Below, one piece after another: positions 1-5,035 of a stretch of DNA of 5,256 bases (the first letter of the stretch is position 1; each line of letters starts with the position of its first letter). The notes beneath the pieces were generated by a model that saw only the letters and a list, made by a program, of their open reading frames with translations, searched no databases and was not told where the DNA came from. Both the position numbers and the translations under genes were made by a program. The stretch comes from Vulcanimicrobiia bacterium. GTDB taxonomy: Bacteria; Eremiobacterota; Eremiobacteria; Baltobacterales; Baltobacteraceae. The stretch covers positions 1 through 5,256 of the forward strand of contig JAMXLG010000264.1 of the NCBI GenBank assembly GCA_024281135.1, written 5' to 3'.

Positions 1-125
1 TCGCTTCCCCCGAGCGTCGCATCGACGATTTCCTGCTGCAACGGGCGAAACGACTCAAACCCAAAATGATGGTTGAGCGCTTCATGAAGCGTTAAGGTGG
101 CCACCATACTGCGTTCGTCATTCAC
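1..125 (-). CDS. recQ: RecQ-family ATP-dependent DNA helicase, N-terminal fragment (runs off the left edge)
   Basis: Only the first 41 or so codons are present; the gene continues beyond base 1. The translation contains HHFGFESFRPLQQEIVDATL, which matches RecQ motif 0 (L-x3-FG-x3-FR-x2-Q-x-E-x-I). This motif lies just upstream of the Walker A segment, so the P-loop, DEAH box, RQC and HRDC parts would be outside the window. Family knowledge: RecQ enzymes are 3'-5' helicases in recombination and fork repair. I place the start at GTG 125-123, because AAGGG lies 9 nt upstream of it; ATG 107-105 is the alternative and would remove six residues. An in-frame stop at 140-138 bounds the N-terminus. 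The gene follows the winged-helix/TPR gene on the same strand after 41 nt with no clear terminator, so cotranscription is possible. The identity rests on one motif, but it is a distinctive one. Confidence 0.8.
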   Translation of the reverse strand, partial: MNDERSMVATLTLHEALNHHFGFESFRPLQQEIVDATLGGS

Positions 126-134
126 GCCTTGTAG

Positions 135-149
135 CCCTTACATCAAGGG
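135..149 (-). promoter_or_regulatory. Small hairpin that includes the Shine-Dalgarno of the helicase gene
   Basis: On the minus strand CCCTT (149-145) can pair with AAGGG (139-135) around a 5-nt loop. AAGGG is also the only purine-rich ribosome-binding candidate for the GTG start at 125. Pairing would hide it and could damp translation. The stem is only 5 bp and has no following U-tract, so it is not a convincing terminator and could be chance. Confidence 0.3.
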
Positions 150-166
150 GTCGCGCTAGACCGAAA

Positions 167-1546
167 CTAAACAGAGCTGGCTCGAATAAACCGCGAATCC
201 GCTCGCAGCGTATCGAATCGAGCGTCTCGGGTAAGCCAGAGACGAAGATACGGATCGCCTGCGGCTTCGTGCACGTAGTGCAGCGCCGCGTCCGTCTTAC
301 CCACGGCAGCTAACGCCGCCGCTATCGCAAGCGGATCGGGAGGCACTGCGGTGTTCATGGCATGGTGGAGGTGTTCCAGCGCGTCATGCGTGCGGCCAAT
401 CAACGCGTCCGTCCGCGCTTCGAGCACCTCAGCTGTAGGACATTTGCAAACGTCGCGCATGGTGCGGTAAGTGCGTAAGGCATCAGAGAACGCGTGCGTT
501 TGCTCATACGCGATCCCCAGTGCGGTGAGCGAGATGACATTGTCGGGTTGTACGGCAATGGACCAACGGTCGTACGCGATCGCGGCTGCATAATCTCTAG
601 AAAGGTATCGATGTACCGCGACCCAGGAGTTGATCGACGGATTGGCCGGGTCGAGCTTTTGCGCAGTCTCGATTTCCTGACGAGATCGCGCAGCTTTGCC
701 TTCTGCGATCAGCAACACGCTATACCAATGATGAGCGACGGGATTGTTTGGATCTAACGCAATTGCACGTTCGAATTCGAGCTCGGCTGCCGGAAGGTTT
801 CGATCGTAGAGTTCATACGTCTTTGCGAGAGCGACGTGGGCATCGGAGAGATTCGGATCGAGCGCTATCGCGCGATTGGCATTGAGCCGAAGCAGTTGCA
901 GGTAGACCGATGCGGGCCGGGGACCGTAATCGTAGTCGGCGATAAGAGCGTAGGCAAAGGCGAGACCCGAGTAGCCGAGTGCATTCGTGGGCCGCGCGCG
1001 GACGAAGTCACGGAAATAGCTGACGGATTTCCAGGCGTTAGCGCGTCCGCGCATGTTCCAGTACAACTTGCCGAGGGCATAGAGTCTCGCGTCGGCTTTC
1101 GATAGTGCCGGCGTTGAGTGATTCGGTACGACGCTGCTCGCCGATAGAGCGAAGAAGAAGAGAAGCGCGAGCGCTGCCGCAATGAAAGTGAATGCCGAAG
1201 TGCGTACCGGCACGGTCCTGCGTAACTGATCGTTCTTCATCGTGCGAACGGGCACGGCAATGCGGTAGCCGCGGCGCCGGACGGTCTCGATCACGGGCTT
1301 GTCCCAGTATTCGCGAAACGCGCGCCGCAAAACATAGATGTTTTGCGATAAGCTCGCCCGATCGACATAGCCCTCGGGCCAGACCCGCGCGATCAATTCA
1401 TCGAAGGTGAGCATTTGATCGGGCCGTTCCAGCAACGCGAGCAGCGTTTCCGACACCTTGTCGCCAAGCGGCAGCACCTTACCCTTCGCTCGAACGACGG
1501 CGTCGGCTTCGTCGTAGACAAACGGGCCGAAGGCAAAGACCTTCAT
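167..1546 (-). CDS. CadC/ToxR-like membrane-anchored winged-helix transcriptional regulator with TPR sensor domain
   Basis: 459 residues in three parts. Residues 1-100 form an OmpR/PhoB-type winged helix (Trans_reg_C): the N-terminal strands read FAFGPFVYD, the recognition region covers about 57-78 (WPEGYVDRASLSQNIYVLRR), and the wing is ETVRRRGYRIAVPV at 87-100. Residues 118-141 are one hydrophobic segment followed by a polar stretch, consistent with a single membrane span. Residues 150-430 contain TPR-like repeats, seen as repeated A-x-x-LDP-N ends (RAIALDPN at about 225, RAIALDPNNP at about 260, QKLDPANP at about 297). There is no receiver domain, so this is a one-component regulator with DNA binding in the cytoplasm and the TPR part probably outside. 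Its only two cysteines form C367-x-C369, close to a histidine cluster (H387, H392, H394, H395). A weak GGAA lies upstream of the ATG. It is divergent from the iorAB-like genes, its likely target. The ligand is unknown. Confidence 0.9.
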   Translation of the reverse strand: MKVFAFGPFVYDEADAVVRAKGKVLPLGDKVSETLLALLERPDQMLTFDELIARVWPEGYVDRASLSQNIYVLRRAFREYWDKPVIETVRRRGYRIAVPVRTMKNDQLRRTVPVRTSAFTFIAAALALLFFFALSASSVVPNHSTPALSKADARLYALGKLYWNMRGRANAWKSVSYFRDFVRARPTNALGYSGLAFAYALIADYDYGPRPASVYLQLLRLNANRAIALDPNLSDAHVALAKTYELYDRNLPAAELEFERAIALDPNNPVAHHWYSVLLIAEGKAARSRQEIETAQKLDPANPSINSWVAVHRYLSRDYAAAIAYDRWSIAVQPDNVISLTALGIAYEQTHAFSDALRTYRTMRDVCKCPTAEVLEARTDALIGRTHDALEHLHHAMNTAVPPDPLAIAAALAAVGKTDAALHYVHEAAGDPYLRLWLTRDARFDTLRADSRFIRASSV

Positions 1547-1639
1547 CGCGATTCCGATCCGGCTGGATGATTGGCCGATGAGCGAGTTTTGATCGAGACG
1601 TGACGCCGGCCGTTCGCGAGCGCTTGCATAATGTGGCCG
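1547..1639. promoter_or_regulatory. Divergent promoter/operator region between the regulator and the iorAB-like operon
   Basis: This short spacer must hold the promoters for both directions. On the plus strand CATAAT at 1627-1632 is a 5/6 match to a -10 box and would place transcription initiation at about 1639-1640, on the ATG at 1640. No good -35 at 16-18 bp is visible; GTGACG at 1600-1605 is 21 bp away. An imperfect tandem repeat, GGCTGGATGA (1561-1570) and GGCCGATGA (1573-1581), has the roughly one-helical-turn spacing that OmpR-type winged-helix proteins often use. An imperfect 12-bp palindrome, GCGAGCGCTTGC (1616-1627), abuts the -10. These sites are inferred by eye. Confidence 0.4.
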
Positions 1640-2098
1640 ATGGCAGAGTTCACCTTGAATATAAACGGCAAAGCGCGGAAAGTCACGGTCGAACCCGACA
1701 CGCCGCTTCTCTGGGTACTGCGCGACACTCTAGGTCTTACGGGCACCAAGTTCGGCTGCGGAATTGCGCAGTGCGGCGCGTGTGTAGTGCACCTGAACGG
1801 CCGGGCAGCCCCATCGTGCGTCGTTCCAGTGTCATCGGTCGGAGCTGCACAGATTCGGACGATTGAGGGTTTGGCAGACGATCCCGTCGGGCAGCGGCTT
1901 CAGCGCGCTTGGGTCACACGTGACGTGCCGCAATGCGGCTACTGTCAAAGCGGGATGCTGATGCAAGCAACGGTGCTGCTTCGGGAGCATCCGCACGCGT
2001 CCGCCGCGGAGATCAACGCTGCGATGTCGTCGCACATCTGTCGCTGCGGCACATACCAGCGGATTCGCGATGCAATCGCAACCGCTTCACGCTCATGA
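1640..2098 (+). CDS. iorA: IorA-type [2Fe-2S] subunit of a xanthine oxidase-family molybdenum hydroxylase
   Basis: About 152 residues, the usual length of the small iron-sulfur subunit of isoquinoline 1-oxidoreductase-like enzymes. Counting from the upstream ATG at 1631, the plant-ferredoxin-type cluster ligands are C43, C48, C51 and C63 (motif FGCGIAQCGAC, then C63). The second, all-helical cluster domain has C102 and C105 (QCGYCQSGM) and C137 and C139 (ICRCGTY). All eight cysteines are present, so both [2Fe-2S] clusters should assemble and pass electrons from the molybdenum site in the partner. There is no signal peptide; such subunits are normally exported with their partner or stay in the cytoplasm. 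The start is ambiguous: ATG 1640 gives MAEFTLNINGK, as is usual in the family, while ATG 1631 adds three residues. Neither has a clear Shine-Dalgarno. The stop overlaps the next gene's start as ATGA. The chemical substrate cannot be inferred. Confidence 0.93.
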   Translation: MAEFTLNINGKARKVTVEPDTPLLWVLRDTLGLTGTKFGCGIAQCGACVVHLNGRAAPSCVVPVSSVGAAQIRTIEGLADDPVGQRLQRAWVTRDVPQCGYCQSGMLMQATVLLREHPHASAAEINAAMSSHICRCGTYQRIRDAIATASRS

Positions 2099-4215
2099 AA
2101 CGCGGTGTCTTCCTTGCAATGGTGGCCGCGGCGAGTGGTGCTGTCGCGTTTGACTTACCACTTTCGGGAGCATCATCTAGCACATTTGCTCCGGCGGTTT
2201 GGCTGTCAATCGACGAGGCTGGGATCGTTACCATCACGATTCCTATGGCCGAGATGGGCCAAGGCGTGAACACTGCGCTCGCAATGGCACTGGCCGATGA
2301 ACTGGACGCGGATTGGAGTCAGGTCCGCGTCGAAACGGCACTTGCAAACAAACAGCGATACGGCGATCAGGGAATCGGCGGAAGCCGTTCGATGCGGAAG
2401 CGAACGCTTCCATTTCGCCAGGCCGGCGCAACTGCTCGCCAAATGTTCGTTGCTGCCGCCGCCGCGCGCTGGGGCGTGAATGCGACGACGTGTACCACCT
2501 CGTACGGATGTGTTTGGCACGACGGAACTGGACGAAAGGCGTTGTACGGGTCACTCGTAGCCGATGCGGTAAAGCTTTCATTGCCGGCCGATCCCAAACT
2601 GAAGACCCGTCAAGAATTTCGTTTCATCGGAAAGCCGCAAACGTTGATCGAAGCCGAGATCAAGAGTACTGGTAAAGCGATATACGGGATCGACGTTCAG
2701 CGTGTGGGGATGCTTTATGCCTCGATCGAACGCGAGCCGCGACTCGGGTCCGAGCTGGTCTCATTCGATCGGCACAATGCCGAGGCGGTGAGTGGCGTAC
2801 ACGAAGTGATCGTCCTCGATAGTCCACCGTTTGACGGCGCGTTTCCATTTTGGTGTGGCGTAGCGGTTGTCGCAGATTCCTATTGGTCTGCGCTTGAGGG
2901 GCGGCGTGCCCTGAACGTTCATTGGTCGGACGGACCAAACGCGACAATCGGATCCGATCGAATTCTGCGCAGTTTGCGGGACGGTGCAAATGAAGAAGCA
3001 TTCGTAGGGGGATCAATCGGCGATATAAGCGCCGCAGAGAAGCGATCAGTGAAGAAGATCGAGGCGACGTACTATACGCCGCCGCAAGCACACGCGACGA
3101 TGGAGCCGCAAAATGCCGTTGCCGACGTGCGGGTCGGTTCGTGCGAAGTATGGCTCGGCACGCAGAGTCCTACCGCGGTGCTAGAGGCAGCGATGAAGAT
3201 CACGGGCCTGCCAAATGAGGCCGTGACCGTGCACCAAATGCTTGTCGGCGGCGGCTTCGGTAGGCGCAGCGATATTGATCCCGCGATCGAAGCGCTGCTG
3301 CTGTCGAAGCGCATTCGGCGCCCGGTGAAAGTCGTGTGGACGCGCGAGGATGATCTCACCCATGACATGTACCTTCCGCCGCACGTAAGCTCGCTGCGCG
3401 CAGATCTCGACGAAGAGAACAACCTTCTCGCAGTCGTGCATCGTCACATCGGGCCGACGATCGGCATTCAACGTGGTTATGCAACGCGGACAGAGGTCGA
3501 CCGTGAAGCGCTCGACGGTATCCTTGAACCCGAGTACGCGTTCCCGGCATACAGAGCGGAGTTCAAACTCGTCGAAGGCGTCCCGATAAATTTCGGCTGG
3601 TGGCGAGCGGTCAGCGAAGGCCAGAACCGATTCGCCGAAGAGTGTTTCATCGACGAACTCGCCGCCGCGGTGAACGCCGATCCCTATGAATATCGCCGAA
3701 AACTACTTGCCCACAACCCTCGCGCGTCGCTTGTGCTCGACCGCGTCGCCGAGCGTGCGGGCTGGAAGACGCCACCTTCGCCTGGAATTGCGCGTGGTAT
3801 TGCGTTCGCTCCATACGGGAAAACACTCGTCGCGCAAGTTGTAGAACTGGGTGTAACGCCTGCTAAAACGATTGTCGTTCATCGCGTTGTATGCGCAATT
3901 GATTGCGGTATGATCGTCAATCCTCGAACGGTCGAGGCGCAAATGCAGGGTGGTATTGTCTGGGGCTTAGGCGCTACGCTTAAGCACGAAATCACGATTG
4001 CGCACGGCTCGGTCGCGGAGTCGAACTTCGATGCTTATCCGATGCTTCGAATCAATGAAATGCCGCTGATAGACACGGAGTTTATCGAGAGTGATGCCGA
4101 CCCATCCGGAGTCGGAGAGGCGGCGGTCCCCGCACTAGCGCCGGCTGTTGCCAACGCGATCTACGCGGCAACCGGGAAGCGCCTGAGGAATCTACCTATC
4201 CGCCGTGTCGAGTGA
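2095..4215 (+). CDS. iorB: IorB-type molybdopterin-binding large subunit of a xanthine oxidase-family molybdenum hydroxylase
   Basis: 706 residues from the ATG that overlaps the iorA stop; related large subunits are about 700-750 residues. Upstream in-frame codons back to 1933 lie inside iorA and are not used. Seen in the sequence: an N-terminal hydrophobic signal-like segment (1-19); EMGQGVNTAL at 54-62; a linker with KAIYGIDV (194-201); HATMEPQN (333-340); the cofactor-binding glycine loop GGGFGRR (385-391); FGWWRAVSEGQN (500-511); VNP (608-610) and QMQGGIVWGL (616-625); and near the C-terminus GVGE (672-675), whose Glu675 matches the catalytic base of the family, followed by APAVANAIYAATGKR. 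The active-site set looks intact. With IorA it should hydroxylate an N-heterocycle, aldehyde or similar compound at a Mo-molybdopterin cytosine dinucleotide centre. The Tat motif is degenerate: MKRGVFL has Gly4 where RRxFL needs the second Arg. No cytochrome c partner or maturation gene is present. Confidence 0.93.
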   Translation: MKRGVFLAMVAAASGAVAFDLPLSGASSSTFAPAVWLSIDEAGIVTITIPMAEMGQGVNTALAMALADELDADWSQVRVETALANKQRYGDQGIGGSRSMRKRTLPFRQAGATARQMFVAAAAARWGVNATTCTTSYGCVWHDGTGRKALYGSLVADAVKLSLPADPKLKTRQEFRFIGKPQTLIEAEIKSTGKAIYGIDVQRVGMLYASIEREPRLGSELVSFDRHNAEAVSGVHEVIVLDSPPFDGAFPFWCGVAVVADSYWSALEGRRALNVHWSDGPNATIGSDRILRSLRDGANEEAFVGGSIGDISAAEKRSVKKIEATYYTPPQAHATMEPQNAVADVRVGSCEVWLGTQSPTAVLEAAMKITGLPNEAVTVHQMLVGGGFGRRSDIDPAIEALLLSKRIRRPVKVVWTREDDLTHDMYLPPHVSSLRADLDEENNLLAVVHRHIGPTIGIQRGYATRTEVDREALDGILEPEYAFPAYRAEFKLVEGVPINFGWWRAVSEGQNRFAEECFIDELAAAVNADPYEYRRKLLAHNPRASLVLDRVAERAGWKTPPSPGIARGIAFAPYGKTLVAQVVELGVTPAKTIVVHRVVCAIDCGMIVNPRTVEAQMQGGIVWGLGATLKHEITIAHGSVAESNFDAYPMLRINEMPLIDTEFIESDADPSGVGEAAVPALAPAVANAIYAATGKRLRNLPIRRVE

Positions 4216-5023
4216 CGCCCTCTACGAATTCTTCGGCGGCCTCCTGTGGGTCGATATCGAGCAGGTGCTGACGCCGGCTTAGCTGCTGAAGTGCGTAAAT
4301 CGAAATCTTTGGCGAGATGCGATCCAGCACACTTTGCAGTTGCGGATGCGCGCGAAGCGCGTCGAGGCGGACGACCGGCGCATTATGCTGCTCCGGCCAA
4401 AAATGCTTGTCGTCGCTCAAGACGATGAGTTGTGTCTCGGCGATGCTTGCGTCGGTCGTTACCCCGTTTGCGACTTCGACGTCGCCACGATTCAGGAAGT
4501 CGAACTGTTGCCCGGGTTGACATGGCACGACATTCTTAAAGTCAAAGCCGCCATACAATGTGCGGAGTCGCTGAAGTGTCCCATTTGGCGACAAGAAATC
4601 CGTCGTAGCGGCAAGACGTAATTGTCGCGCGATTGCCGCGCACTTGGTCATTCTCAGAAGCCAAAACTGCTCGGCTGCGTACTGCGATGTAACGAGGCAC
4701 GGAGAAACATTCGCCGGCGAAGGAGCAAGCCACGTGATTCCTCTTTGCCGCTCACGTGGTGGTTTTTGTATGAGCTCGGGATAGAGATCGATGTCGCCGC
4801 GCTGTAACGCTTGCATCGCGTGTGCTTCGTCGCCGACACCCATATGACGCTCCACGGGGATTCGCGCTCGTCGCAAAGCAACGGCGTAGATCTCGGCAAC
4901 GGTCTGATTTTCTTCCGACTCGGTCGAGCCGATGCGGACGCTGTTGGGCAAAGCTCTTCTACCGCACTTCGCTAGAAGAAGTGCAGATGCCATCACCGCG
5001 ATCGAGCGTCCGCGCGTAATCAA
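4196..5023 (-). CDS. OpuAC-family (glycine betaine/choline-type) ABC transporter solute-binding protein
   Basis: 275 residues from TTG 5023-5021. The order of motifs follows OpuAC/OsmF/ProX proteins: IGSTE (31-35), AEIYAVAL, ALQRGDIDLYPE (72-83), TWLAPSPAN (97-105), LRTLYGGFDF, GVTTDASI (187-194), LSDDKHFWPE (202-211) and NAPVVRLDAL. Such proteins capture quaternary-ammonium osmoprotectants and pass them to an OpuB-like permease. The Asp-x-Tyr of GDIDLYPE, part of the known betaine pocket in relatives, is kept. Two things differ. The segment between LYPE and WLAPSP is far shorter than in typical members (by about 25-30 residues, from memory). The usual NNTY/NNTW is NVSP, losing an aromatic residue, so another ligand is possible. 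The N-terminus has R4/R6, a hydrophobic stretch and LLLAKC, a poor lipobox with Lys at -1. An ATG at 5116 would add 31 residues that do not look like a signal peptide. The 3' end overlaps iorB by 20 bp. No permease or ATPase gene is seen. Confidence 0.85.
   Translation of the reverse strand: MITRGRSIAVMASALLLAKCGRRALPNSVRIGSTESEENQTVAEIYAVALRRARIPVERHMGVGDEAHAMQALQRGDIDLYPELIQKPPRERQRGITWLAPSPANVSPCLVTSQYAAEQFWLLRMTKCAAIARQLRLAATTDFLSPNGTLQRLRTLYGGFDFKNVVPCQPGQQFDFLNRGDVEVANGVTTDASIAETQLIVLSDDKHFWPEQHNAPVVRLDALRAHPQLQSVLDRISPKISIYALQQLSRRQHLLDIDPQEAAEEFVEGVTRHGG
4730..4767 (+). terminator. Terminator-like hairpin on the plus strand inside the solute-binding gene
   Basis: CCACGTG (4730-4736) and CACGTGG (4753-4759) form a perfect 7-bp stem, extendable by one G-U pair, around a 16-nt loop. 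TGG and then five T residues (4763-4767) follow. The arrangement resembles an intrinsic terminator for rightward transcription. It lies about 515 nt beyond the end of iorB, where no earlier terminator is visible. The long loop and the short, slightly offset T-run weaken the case. Both arms also encode protein on the minus strand. Confidence 0.35.
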
Positions 5024-5035
5024 CGAGTGTCCCCT
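5021..5035 (-). promoter_or_regulatory. Shine-Dalgarno and TTG start of the solute-binding protein gene
   Basis: On the minus strand AGGGGA (5035-5030) is followed by CACTCG and then TTG (5023-5021). The match to the anti-SD sequence and the 6-nt gap are close to ideal, and translation from here begins directly with a charged n-region and a hydrophobic core. No ATG or GTG start in this frame has comparable support: GTG 4996 would remove the n-region, and ATG 5116 has no recognisable signal after it. Confidence 0.7.

Noticed and set aside
865..1182. Out-of-frame minus-strand open frame of 105 codons within the regulator gene
   Set aside because: It lies inside the TM/TPR coding region in another frame, and its composition is Ser/Arg/Thr-rich as expected from frame shadowing.
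1933..2094. In-frame upstream extension of iorB (54 extra codons)
   Set aside because: It overlaps conserved iorA cysteine motifs in another frame, has no family-like sequence, and the ATG at 2095 gives a signal-like N-terminus at the expected length.
2660..3091. Minus-strand open frame of 143 codons within iorB
   Set aside because: It is a shadow opposite the conserved molybdopterin subunit, Arg/Ser/Ala-rich, with no recognisable domain. The same holds for 2243-2581 and 3072-3422 on the minus strand and 2313-2675 on the plus strand.
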